Below, in pieces: positions 26,868 through 35,470 of a stretch of 46,545 nucleotides of DNA. This stretch comes from Pseudoalteromonas sp. NBT06-2 (lineage in GTDB: Bacteria; Pseudomonadota; Gammaproteobacteria; Enterobacterales; Alteromonadaceae), in the NCBI RefSeq assembly GCF_002276045.1, contig NZ_NQMR01000069.1:1-46545 (forward strand), read 5' to 3'. A model generated the notes under the pieces. That model was not told the DNA's origin. It saw nothing but the letters and a program-made list of their open reading frames with translations, and did no database searches. The translations under genes were made by a program, and so were the position numbers. Numbering within the stretch: the stretch's first letter is position 1; each line of letters opens with the position of its first letter.

Positions 26868-28670
26868 TTAGTACACGTCTTTCTGATATCTGTTTTGATT
26901 ACGTAATTCTTTTAAGTACGCTTGGGCATCTTCTTCTGACTTACCACCAAATTCTTGAATTATGTCTAATAATGCTTGATGAACATCTTTTGCCATGCGA
27001 TTTGCATCACCACATACATAAAAATGTGCACCTTTTTCTAACCAGGCATAAACCTCAGCACCATTTTTACGTAGCTTGTCTTGTACATATATTTTTTGTG
27101 CTTGATCGCGACTAAAGGCAACATCTAATTTAGATAACACACCAGATTTTAAGTAACTTTGAAGTTCTACTTGATATAAAAAGTCTTGCGTAAAATGAGG
27201 GTTACCAAAGAATAACCAGTTTTCACCTTGCGCTTCACTTGCTTCGCGTTCTTGTAAGAATGCTCTAAACGGTGCGATACCTGTACCCGGACCCACCATT
27301 AATATTGGTGTATTAGTATCAGCTGGCAAGCGGAAATTATCGTTATGTTCGATAAATACTTTAACTAAAGTACCTTCTTCAGCTCGTTTAGCTAAATAAC
27401 CTGAACAACCGCCTAAATGCTCACTACCAAAGGCTTCAAACTCCACCAAACCAATCGTTAAATGTACTTCTTCTTCAACTTCAGATTGAGAAGAGGCAAT
27501 TGAGTAAAGGCGAGGCTGTAATTTGCGTAAGCAATCTACTAAATATTGAGCTTCAAGTTTTGCAGGATACTGACGGATAATATCGAAGATCTGACGTGAT
27601 TCGATAAATTCACGTAATGTTGTTTTATCTTCTGCAATTTTTGCCAGCTCAGAATTATTAGTTGCAGATGCAAATTTTTCTACGAAGGTAGGATATGATT
27701 GCGTAAGCTCAAGGTTTTCAATTAACGCTTGACGAATATTTAAAGCTTTATCACCTAACTTGATATCTATTGCAGTATCAATCGATAATAAAGACAGTAC
27801 TTCATCTACTAACGTTTCATCATTTAAGAAGTAAACACCTAGCGAATCACCCGCTGTATAAGTTAAATCAGACCCTTCTAATGAAATTTCAACATGTCGC
27901 ACATCTTTTGTTGAATCACGACCTGTAATTTTCTGAACAATAGATAGCTCGGCTGAAAATGGTTTTTGCTTGTTATATTGGCTTGTTATAGCTGCAACAC
28001 CAGGCATAGGAATAACTTGTGCTGAACCTGCTGATTGTGCTTTTAACTCAGGTTCGAAGGCATCTAATGCACCAGTTAACCATATATTAGCTTCGCCTTC
28101 ATAATCTACATCTAAGTCAGCACGTGCAAATACAGTTTGAGCGCCTAATTCAGTAAAGCGTTGTTCGAAATCTTGTGCTGTTTTACAGAAAAACTCATAG
28201 CTTGAATCACCAAGACCTAAAATAGCAACTTTAACACCTTCTAATTTAGGTGCTTTTTTAGAGTATAAAAATTCATGCAAGTTTTCAGCATCTTCTGGTG
28301 GCTCGCCTTCTCCGTAAGTCGATACAACAACAGAGATAAATTTTTCTTTTTTCAAGTTGTTTGGCTTGTAATCAGACATATTAACTAGCTTTACAGTTAA
28401 GCCTCGTGATTCTGCTTGTGCTTTTAACTGTGTAGCAACACCTTTAGCGTTACCTGTTTGTGAACCATATAAAATGGTTAAACTTGCAGCTTCATTTGCT
28501 TGTATACTAGGGGTTACACTATCTAAAACGGCAGTATTAGCATTAGCAGCTAAATAACCACTTACCCAAGCCTGTTGAATTGGATTTAGTTCCGCCACTA
28601 GGCCTTGTAATTTTTGCACTTGCTCTGCTGAGAGTGGGCTAGCTGCGCTAGATAATTGACCTAACAACAT
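26868..28670 (-). CDS. cysJ: Sulfite reductase flavoprotein alpha subunit CysJ
   Basis: 600 aa. A flavodoxin domain (ILYGSQTGNAKGVA, about 65-210), an FAD-binding connection domain (RLYSIASS, GGCSGYLAKR) and a NADPH-binding domain (GPGTGIAPFRAFLQ; end RYQKDVY) are in the normal order. It passes electrons from NADPH through FAD and FMN to CysI. It is the first gene of the operon; GAGGAA precedes its ATG. The upstream region has an 8-bp inverted pair TATCCATA/TATGGATA (28735-28742 and 28772-28779) that could be a regulator site; CysB control is expected but not demonstrated. Confidence 0.96.
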   Translation of the reverse strand: MLLGQLSSAASPLSAEQVQKLQGLVAELNPIQQAWVSGYLAANANTAVLDSVTPSIQANEAASLTILYGSQTGNAKGVATQLKAQAESRGLTVKLVNMSDYKPNNLKKEKFISVVVSTYGEGEPPEDAENLHEFLYSKKAPKLEGVKVAILGLGDSSYEFFCKTAQDFEQRFTELGAQTVFARADLDVDYEGEANIWLTGALDAFEPELKAQSAGSAQVIPMPGVAAITSQYNKQKPFSAELSIVQKITGRDSTKDVRHVEISLEGSDLTYTAGDSLGVYFLNDETLVDEVLSLLSIDTAIDIKLGDKALNIRQALIENLELTQSYPTFVEKFASATNNSELAKIAEDKTTLREFIESRQIFDIIRQYPAKLEAQYLVDCLRKLQPRLYSIASSQSEVEEEVHLTIGLVEFEAFGSEHLGGCSGYLAKRAEEGTLVKVFIEHNDNFRLPADTNTPILMVGPGTGIAPFRAFLQEREASEAQGENWLFFGNPHFTQDFLYQVELQSYLKSGVLSKLDVAFSRDQAQKIYVQDKLRKNGAEVYAWLEKGAHFYVCGDANRMAKDVHQALLDIIQEFGGKSEEDAQAYLKELRNQNRYQKDVY

Positions 28671-28805
28671 GAGTATTCCTCAATATTTAAAAATGCTGTA
28701 AAAATTGCCACTAACTTTTTGTCATTTATCTGGGTATCCATATTTTGACTAAAAGCTATATTTTTTGCCCCTATGGATATTTATCTATTTACATAGCAAG
28801 GGGCT

Positions 28806-29210
28806 AATCTGAAGGTGAAGCATAACGATCAATTGCCAGAACAAAAAAGAATAGAAACTACTTTGTTATTCCTTTTTGGAATTAAAAACAGTTTTATTTA
28901 GAAAATGGACTAAAAACAATAAACTTATTTTTAGTTCTTCTGCGATAGAAAAAGAGCTGAAATTTAAAGGGCTAAGATGGTTTGCGCTGACAGCCCAGAA
29001 ATATCAATATTTACATATTCGAAGTGTGCTGAGGAGATGAAAATACATCATTGGGAAAACAAAGTACTTAGTTGTGTTTTTGAAGAAATTACAGGTATTA
29101 AAGCGGGCTGGTGAATTGGATTTAAAGTCAAAAGAAGCATTATCTTACCTTTAAAAGTTAAAAAACACTGAACTACAGCTAATTAAAGCAGAAGAAATGC
29201 TGCTTTGGGT
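28806..29210. other. Gap upstream of cysJ with no convincing gene
   Basis: The DNA has short coding-like stretches in two frames at 29037-29180 (for example a frame reading AGELDLKSKEALSYL, broken by stops), suggesting a decayed gene, but no family is recognisable. A diverged repeat copy follows. Confidence 0.35.
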
Positions 29211-29373
29211 GGGGTCGTTACCGGTATAGCTCCCGTAGGGTAAGACGGTAAGCAGCCAACTGCATTGTTATAAGATATTTGTTGGCAAATGACTTAACGA
29301 CACATCTTATGTCTTGTATTTTTCACGCTTCTCGACTTTCTGAAATCGTGCATTTCCATGTTGTATGGGTATA
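29211..29373. repeat. Diverged half-copy of the structured intergenic repeat (D)
   Basis: The right end, CGTGCATTTCCATGTTGTAT then GGGTATA (29367-29373), matches the end of copy C2 (ATGCATTTCCAAGTAGCTTG). ATGTCTTGTATTTTTCACG (from 29308) also follows C2's core. The left boundary is approximate. An imperfect stem joins about 29241-29260 with 29320-29335. Confidence 0.5.
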
Positions 29374-29394
29374 AAAGGTGAAGCTCAATAGAGT

Positions 29395-30870
29395 TTAACT
29401 TTTTATTTTCTCAACCGCTTTGTTCCACCCTTTTACTAATATATTTCTATGCTGTTCTTCAATTTTCGAATTAAAAACTTGATCAACTTTGCAAATATTA
29501 TTTGGTAGCGTGTCTGATTGCCAGATATGAGCACCTAATCCAGCCAGCAAAATAGCCCCTAATGCCGTAGATTCAATATTAACAGGGCGAACAAGTTCAA
29601 TACCTAATAGATCTGCTTGAAATTGCATTAGAAAATTATTTTCACTAGCACCACCATCAACATGCATAGAAGTAATTTTTGTGTCTGATTCTGACTGCAT
29701 TAATTTTAATACGTCGAAAGTTTGATAAGCAATAGCCTCTAAAGCGGCTCGGACAATTTCATTTTTACCCGTAGATCTTGTTAAACCAATAATTGCCCCT
29801 TTAGCATTCATATCCCAGTGTGGGGCACCTAGACCTGTAAAGGCTGGTACAAAATATACACCTTGAGTATCGTTTATACTTTGTGCAATTGCTTCAGTCT
29901 CTGATGCTTTGGTGATCAATTGAAGCTGATCTCTAAGCCATTGAATAGCGGCTCCGGCTATAAAAACTGAGCCCTCAAGAGCATAATTAGGGTGACCTTT
30001 TTCATCACATGCGATTGTTGTTAGCAACCCATTTTGACTCAGATGATTTTTATTGCCAGTATACATCAACATAAAACATCCTGTACCATAGGTGTTTTTA
30101 ACTTGGCCAGAATTAATGCAACCTTGACCAAATAACGCGGCTTGCTGATCACCGGCTACCCCTGTGATTGGTATTTCTGTACCAGAAAATAGTTGCTTAT
30201 CAGTTTTACCGAAGTAACTTGCTGAATTTTGTATTTTAGGTAAAATTGATTTCGGTAAATCAAAATAACTTAATAAATCTTGGTCCCATTTTTTTGTATT
30301 GATATTGTAGAGCATAGTGCGAGACGCATTTGTGTGATCGGTTACATGACTTTGCCCTCCTGTTAGTTGCCAGATTAACCAAGAATCTATGGTGCCAAAG
30401 GCTAAATTACCTTGGTTTGCTAATGTTTTTATTTCGGGATTATGCTCGAATAGCCATTTGATTTTAGTTGCAGAAAAATACGCATCAACAATTAATCCTG
30501 TTTTTTCTTGGATCCAGTTAGATTTACCTTCTTGCATAATATTTTCACAAATATCAGCGGAACGTCTGCACTGCCAAACTATGGCATTATGTAATGGTTT
30601 ACCGGTTGTTTTATTCCATAAAACCGTTGTTTCTCTTTGGTTAGTAATACCAATACTTTTAATATCTTTATATTCTAACGTCGCATTTTCTAAAGCTTGT
30701 TTTATACCCAGTAAAGTAGATAACCAAATTTCATAAGCATCATGCTCGATCCAGGAAGCTTTAGGATAAATTTGGGTAATCTCATTATAGGCTTTGCCTT
30801 TGAACTCACCATTTTGATCGTATATAACGATAGTTGTTCCTGTGGTGCCCTGATCGATTGCAAGTATCAT
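29395..30870 (-). CDS. glpK: Glycerol kinase GlpK
   Basis: 491 aa FGGY kinase (E. coli protein about 502). It phosphorylates glycerol to sn-glycerol 3-phosphate with ATP. Motifs are AIDQGTTGTT, ITNQRETTVLW, catalytic Asp241 in GVAGDQQAALFGQ, KNTYGTGCFML and MHVDGGASENNFLMQF. No glpF, glpD or glpR lies next to it, so it is a stand-alone kinase here. The start is the first Met, at MILAIDQG. Confidence 0.96.
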   Translation of the reverse strand: MILAIDQGTTGTTIVIYDQNGEFKGKAYNEITQIYPKASWIEHDAYEIWLSTLLGIKQALENATLEYKDIKSIGITNQRETTVLWNKTTGKPLHNAIVWQCRRSADICENIMQEGKSNWIQEKTGLIVDAYFSATKIKWLFEHNPEIKTLANQGNLAFGTIDSWLIWQLTGGQSHVTDHTNASRTMLYNINTKKWDQDLLSYFDLPKSILPKIQNSASYFGKTDKQLFSGTEIPITGVAGDQQAALFGQGCINSGQVKNTYGTGCFMLMYTGNKNHLSQNGLLTTIACDEKGHPNYALEGSVFIAGAAIQWLRDQLQLITKASETEAIAQSINDTQGVYFVPAFTGLGAPHWDMNAKGAIIGLTRSTGKNEIVRAALEAIAYQTFDVLKLMQSESDTKITSMHVDGGASENNFLMQFQADLLGIELVRPVNIESTALGAILLAGLGAHIWQSDTLPNNICKVDQVFNSKIEEQHRNILVKGWNKAVEKIKS

Positions 30871-31141
30871 GGTATAAATGATTTATTTTTTATTTTATAT
30901 AGACTACTCATTTTTAATTGTATTGTCGTGAAAAACTATATAAAACAGATTGTTATTTTCATCGTTTAGCTCCCTTATAGTCTAACATTCATCTTTTGTA
31001 CCTTAATCTTTACAAAATAAACTGAGTAACAACTCTATTTCTTTGATATCGCTCTTTTTGTAATATAAAATTAACATTTTAGGTGAATAATAGTCCGCTT
31101 AAAATATATGTTTGTGAATTTTCGAATAATTAGGAGTTATA

Positions 31142-32761
31142 GTGAAATATAAAAATAAATTAGTACTAACCCTGCTTGTGCTAGTAAATTCAAGTGTTTA
31201 TGCGGATGTAGATAATGGTGGTTTTGAAACTTGGTCGAATGATTTGCCGTCAAAGTGGACAACAATAGATTCTGGGATCAGTGTTACTGAAAATAAAAAT
31301 ATCGTTAAAACAGGTTTGAGCTCTGCCGCTATTTCGGTAAATACTCATTCTCAAAGTGCTACTGACTTTCAACAATTAGTGGCCGTCGAAGCAGGAAAAA
31401 CATATCTTTTTTCTACTTGGGTTTATCATACAGAAGGAAACATAAAAACAAGACTTTATGTTGATGGTTATCAAGGATACTCAAATGAAAATTTAATTAA
31501 TCAATGGCAACAAGTTTCTTTTAGTTATGTTGCAAGCGAAAATAAAAATATTGCCGTAGGATTACGTTTTTACGATACAGCTGGATTCGATGGTACGGAA
31601 GTTGTTTATATTGATGATTTCCAACCTTCAATTACTGAAGTGCCAAATCAAGACTCTTGTGCTAGTACTGAAATTAAATTTAGCCTAACAACGGATAATT
31701 ATGGTTATGAAACAAGTTGGATCATAAAAGATAGTAATTCAACTGAAATTGCACAAGGTGGCGATTTATCAAATGATACTACTTATAATGAAAATTTATG
31801 TTTAGTTGATGGGGAATATAGTTTTACTATTAATGATACATATGGTGATGGTATTTGTTGTACCTATGGTAATGGTGCTTATGGTATTTCAGTTTCTGGA
31901 TTGTCACTTATTTCAGGAGCGACTTTTACTAATAGTGAAACAAAAACATTTAAGGTTGGCAGTTCTACAGGAGGAGGCTCAGGCGGAAATCCAGGAAATT
32001 ATTATGCTTCAACGACAGGTAAATCTGGATATGTTTTGAAAACAACGTTGCATAACATTATTAAAAACCATACCGCTAAAGGTTATTCTGCACTATGGAC
32101 TTTTTATGAATCTCATTCCTTAGATAATTATTATGAAAAAGATGGTTCTATTTTAGATATGTACTCTGAAAAACCGTCGGGTACAGAGAGTTATATTTAT
32201 GAAAAAGTAACAAACCAATGTGGTAACTATAGTGCTGAAGGTGGATGTTATAATCGCGAACATTCATTTCCAAAAAGTTGGTTCGGTGGAAAAATAGAGC
32301 CAATGAATTCAGATGTGCATCATATTTTTGCTACCGATGGCTTTGTTAATTCAAAACGCAGCGGTTACCCATATGGTGAAGTTGGCAGTGCTAGTTTTAC
32401 ATCAACAAACAATAGTAAATTAGGCTCAGCAACAGCGAGTTTAGGTTATACAGGAACTGTTTTTGAGCCAATAGATGAGTTTAAAGGTGATTTAGCTCGC
32501 GCGTATTTATATATGGCAACACGATATGAAGATATTATTGCAACTTGGACTAATGAAAGTGTATACGGTGCAGCTATTTTAAATGCTACAAACGATCAGG
32601 TTTTTAAACCTTGGGTGATCACCATGCTACTACGTTGGCATAAAAATGATCCAGTTAGCCAAAAAGAAATAGATAGAAATGAAGCTGCCTTTGATCACCA
32701 AGGAAATAGAAACCCTTTTGTTGACCATCCTGAATTTGTAGATAAAATTTGGAGCAATTAA
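31142..32761 (+). CDS. Secreted modular endonuclease I-family nuclease
   Basis: 539 aa from a GTG start with AGGAG just upstream. The signal peptide ends near VYA (residue 21). A jelly-roll carbohydrate-binding-like domain follows (about 24-158; GGFETWS..PSKWT). Next is a small Cys-containing module (about 165-275; LTTDNYGYETSWIIKD, CLVDGEYSFTINDTYGDGIC) known from secreted proteins of marine bacteria. After a Gly-rich linker comes an endonuclease I domain (about 285-539), with catalytic-type His374 in REHSFPKSWF and DVHHIFATDG. It likely degrades extracellular DNA while bound to a polysaccharide or matrix. It is transcribed alone. Confidence 0.9.
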   Translation: MKYKNKLVLTLLVLVNSSVYADVDNGGFETWSNDLPSKWTTIDSGISVTENKNIVKTGLSSAAISVNTHSQSATDFQQLVAVEAGKTYLFSTWVYHTEGNIKTRLYVDGYQGYSNENLINQWQQVSFSYVASENKNIAVGLRFYDTAGFDGTEVVYIDDFQPSITEVPNQDSCASTEIKFSLTTDNYGYETSWIIKDSNSTEIAQGGDLSNDTTYNENLCLVDGEYSFTINDTYGDGICCTYGNGAYGISVSGLSLISGATFTNSETKTFKVGSSTGGGSGGNPGNYYASTTGKSGYVLKTTLHNIIKNHTAKGYSALWTFYESHSLDNYYEKDGSILDMYSEKPSGTESYIYEKVTNQCGNYSAEGGCYNREHSFPKSWFGGKIEPMNSDVHHIFATDGFVNSKRSGYPYGEVGSASFTSTNNSKLGSATASLGYTGTVFEPIDEFKGDLARAYLYMATRYEDIIATWTNESVYGAAILNATNDQVFKPWVITMLLRWHKNDPVSQKEIDRNEAAFDHQGNRNPFVDHPEFVDKIWSN

Positions 32762-32789
32762 ACCAAATTAATATTAATTTGGTTTAATT
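32756..32789. repeat. Perfect 34-bp palindrome over the nuclease stop codon
   Basis: The sequence from 32756 to 32789 is identical to its own reverse complement; its left half begins AATTAAACCAAATTAA and it includes the TAA stop. It forms a loop-poor hairpin or cruciform. It may act in transcript ending with the next hairpin (32806-32828). Confidence 0.8.
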
Positions 32790-32805
32790 GATATGTAACA
32801 CATTG

Positions 32806-32828
32806 AAACCTCTGTTTAACAGAGGTTT
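32806..32828. terminator. Bidirectional terminator hairpin
   Basis: AAACCTCTG (32806-32814) and CAGAGGTTT (32820-32828) pair perfectly around TTTAA. It lies between the convergent nuclease gene and the 125-aa protein gene. Confidence 0.6.
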
Positions 32829-33204
32829 ATTCTACAGGGTAAATGGTAATTTCAATACCGGCATCAATTGCAGAGATTCTTAGCAAGGTATCTGATTTAA
32901 TCGCCTGATTAAAGCACTTAGGTTTCCCCCCTGAATTAAAACCGATATCAAAAGTACGTTTTGAGCATGTTAACCATTGTTTTAGTGCATTCCTTGAGCA
33001 TGATTCTAATTGTTCACATAAATGATTTATAGCTTGATCAGATGTTTTAATATCAGTATTTGATTCAATACGTGCAGATTGACGGTAATCATCTTTATCA
33101 TAATTTAAGATAATTGCTTTTTTAGCTAATTCGCCAACTAATATGCTGATATCATTTTTTGATTCGAGTTCTAAATCAACGTTTAAGAATTGAATTTCAG
33201 ACAT
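32827..33204 (-). CDS. Cytoplasmic protein of unknown function
   Basis: 125 aa without signal or membrane segment. Features are MSEIQFLNVDLELESKNDIS, CSRNALKQWLTCSKRTFDIG, FNSGGKPKCFNQAIKSDTLL and a beta-rich end (AGIEITIYPVE). I recall similar stand-alone proteins in Shewanella and relatives but no function. Several Cys residues are present. It is transcribed alone. Confidence 0.7.
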   Translation of the reverse strand: MSEIQFLNVDLELESKNDISILVGELAKKAIILNYDKDDYRQSARIESNTDIKTSDQAINHLCEQLESCSRNALKQWLTCSKRTFDIGFNSGGKPKCFNQAIKSDTLLRISAIDAGIEITIYPVE

Positions 33205-33437
33205 TTCATTTTTTCCTGTGCTTTAGCTATTTACAGAGGTGGTTAAACCTAAAGGAGCTTAGGTATATAAAGCCTTACTTTACCTTAGTTATGGAAATGG
33301 CTCTACTTAATCTCTTATTTTTAGTTATGTTTTAAAGATGATATTATTGGCAAGTTATAATCATGATTAAGTTGATATTTTGAAAAAGCTTCTTTCATAC
33401 CTTTTTTATTACTATTATTTAGTATTGTTCCACTTAA

Positions 33438-33584
33438 CACTTCCTCACAATAGTTTTTCAACCATTTGAAAGTGCGGAACAGCGAATTACAGATGCAATA
33501 AACTTATGGATTAAAATATCAAATAAGCAGAAAAAGTTATTTAATGTTTGGGCGGGACAAACTAAGCCTCAAAAATTGTTATAG
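33438..33584 (+). pseudogene. Possible remnant of a small gene
   Basis: After a stop at 33435-33437 a 48-codon open stretch reads like protein (FESAEQRITDAINLWIKISN near its middle) and ends at TAG 33582-33584. A hydrophobic stretch resembling a signal peptide (KKLLSYLFYYYYLVLF) precedes it in another frame from about 33379. Together they look like an exported-protein gene broken by a frameshift. No homologue is recognised. Confidence 0.3.
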
Positions 33585-33591
33585 TGATTTT

Positions 33592-34635
33592 TTAGCTTTT
33601 TGTATCGACTTCATATTGGCTAAATTCTAATTGATGTTTCTTTGAGTAATACATAGCCTTATCAGCCATATTGATAAGTTTTGAAAGGGTTGATTTATAA
33701 TTGTTGGTATTAGATGCTATGCCAATACTTACGCCAAATCCGAGCTCTAAAATAGTGTTATTTGTTTTATTTTTGATGTTTTTTTGAATGCGTTTTGCAA
33801 TTAGCGTCGACTCTTCAATATTATCTAACAACATAAGAATAATAAATTCATCCCCACCAAATCTAACCGCTATATCTGAAGGACGTATCGATAATTTGAT
33901 TTCCTCAGCGATTTGTTTTAATAAAATATCACCTCGTTTGTGACCTAAATTATCATTAATGAGCTTAAATTTATTTAAGTCCAAAAATAATAGCGCTAAA
34001 GGTTGTTGTTTTCTTTTACTGAGAGAAAGTAACGCCTCTCCTGCTTGATTTAAGTAGTTTCTATTATATAAACCGGTTAATTCATCATGGGTTGCAGCAT
34101 AGGTGACTTGTTCTTCTAGCGTTTGTTTTTCAATCGCAACGGAAACAACTAAAGCTGCAATATCTAATATTTCTCGTTCTTCAGGTTCGGGAGTTGTTGG
34201 CTTTTGGTGATATATAGCAAAAGTCCCCAGTACTTTCTTTTTAGAGCATAAGATGGGAATAGACCAACAAGCATGCAAATTTGCTTGTTGTGTTAATGCT
34301 AAATAGTTTTGCCAGTTAGGATGTGTATTTATATTTGATGCTATCACAGGTTCTTTTAGGAAAGCAGCTGCACCACAACTACCCACCTCGGGACCAATTT
34401 CAATGCCATTTATAGCTTGGTTATAAAAATCAGGTAAGTTATTTTTAGTGGCGCAGTGCAGAGTTTGTGTTTTAGGGTCTAAATGTAAAATTGATGCAAA
34501 AGAATGAGGAATGCACTCTTCAACTGTTTCAACGACTTGCTGTATGAAAGTATCAATTTTAATTCCCAGTGCTAAATCTCGTAATAACGAATTGAATTTC
34601 CTATGCGCTTCAAGTAAATGTTGTAAATCTATCAT
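33592..34635 (-). CDS. GAF-GGDEF diguanylate cyclase
   Basis: 347 aa from MIDLQHLLEAHRKF, preceded by an AAGG-type site; an upstream ATG (34659) adds eight residues. A GAF domain (about 20-165; VGSCGAAAFLKEPVIASNI, HACWSIPILCSKKKVLGTFA) is joined by a helix to a GGDEF domain (DELTGLYNRNYL; RFGGDEFIIL at about 260-264). The catalytic motif is intact, and an inhibitory RxxD site (RPSD) lies exactly five residues before GGDEF. It should therefore make cyclic di-GMP with product inhibition. It is cytoplasmic and divergent from the chemoreceptor-like gene. The GAF ligand is unknown. Confidence 0.93.
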   Translation of the reverse strand: MIDLQHLLEAHRKFNSLLRDLALGIKIDTFIQQVVETVEECIPHSFASILHLDPKTQTLHCATKNNLPDFYNQAINGIEIGPEVGSCGAAAFLKEPVIASNINTHPNWQNYLALTQQANLHACWSIPILCSKKKVLGTFAIYHQKPTTPEPEEREILDIAALVVSVAIEKQTLEEQVTYAATHDELTGLYNRNYLNQAGEALLSLSKRKQQPLALLFLDLNKFKLINDNLGHKRGDILLKQIAEEIKLSIRPSDIAVRFGGDEFIILMLLDNIEESTLIAKRIQKNIKNKTNNTILELGFGVSIGIASNTNNYKSTLSKLINMADKAMYYSKKHQLEFSQYEVDTKS

Positions 34636-34799
34636 GTGAACCTTAGTTGTAACTCTCATTTAAATTGTATACTTTTAAACCGTTAAAATATAGAGCAGAG
34701 AATATGAGGTTATTAATAATTGAATAAATTTAAAAAAACTCCTGCAAAATTTTAATTTGTTTCTATGCTTTAGCTATGTCCTAAAGAAAAAAGACAAAT

Positions 34800-35429
34800 A
34801 TGACAGTACATATTGAAAACGATCAAGAAATAGGATGTTTCATTATTGTGGCAACCGTTGTTGCGCAGCTAGATATCATCCTTGTTGAAGCTAAAAATCT
34901 ATCTTTAGCAGCTAAAAATGCACGTGTTGTTGCAATTCGTGCAGGAGAGGCCGCTTTGGGTTTTAAATCCATTACCAATTTTATTGATGAATTCTCGACT
35001 AAAACGATTCAAACAACACAAGAAATTAACCAACATTCAAATTTATTATTTAAGCTTGCTTTAGAGCAGTTAAGGGCATCCCAGTTTGAGCATCATATTA
35101 ATCGCGCATATTCATTAAATGATAAAAGTCATATTGAAATTAAAAAAATTAAAAATGATGCAACGCAAATTTTCAGAGAAAGCCTGACGCGATTTAATAG
35201 TGAGATGCAAGCTCTGACCCTACAATTTGAAGAAATAAGACAACAAATGCGCGCAGCAGAGTATATCGCAGTTACTTCAAGGGTTGAGGCTTCTCAAGCT
35301 GGTGAATATTGCGATAGTTTAGAGTCTGTATCGGATTACATTGCTTCAGCAGCATTGAGAATAAAATCAGCTATCTCGATTAACTTAAGCACCTTATCTC
35401 AATTGAAGCGTATAAAAGTTAGCGGGTAA
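34800..35429 (+). CDS. Soluble chemoreceptor-tip-like helical protein
   Basis: 209 aa, almost wholly helical, no membrane segment. Residues 33-66 (NLSLAAKNARVVAIRAGEAA, then LGFKSITNFIDEFS) follow the tip and descending helix of methyl-accepting chemotaxis proteins (NLLALNAAIEAARAGE.GRGF..V..E.R.L). The ascending helix is missing and the tip is degenerate. A second segment (AAEYIAVTSRVEASQAGEYC, about 150-170) weakly repeats the pattern. The next gene, 41 bases on, encodes an oxygen-binding di-iron-type protein, so the pair may form a sensor. Whether it can bind CheA/CheW is doubtful. Confidence 0.65.
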   Translation: MTVHIENDQEIGCFIIVATVVAQLDIILVEAKNLSLAAKNARVVAIRAGEAALGFKSITNFIDEFSTKTIQTTQEINQHSNLLFKLALEQLRASQFEHHINRAYSLNDKSHIEIKKIKNDATQIFRESLTRFNSEMQALTLQFEEIRQQMRAAEYIAVTSRVEASQAGEYCDSLESVSDYIASAALRIKSAISINLSTLSQLKRIKVSG

Positions 35430-35470
35430 GAACGAATTGATATTTATCTAGATTAATAATGGAATAAAAA

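Noticed and set aside
29037..29180. Small gene upstream of the repeat near glpK
   Set aside because: Short open stretches occur in two frames but each is broken by stops and neither matches a family I know.
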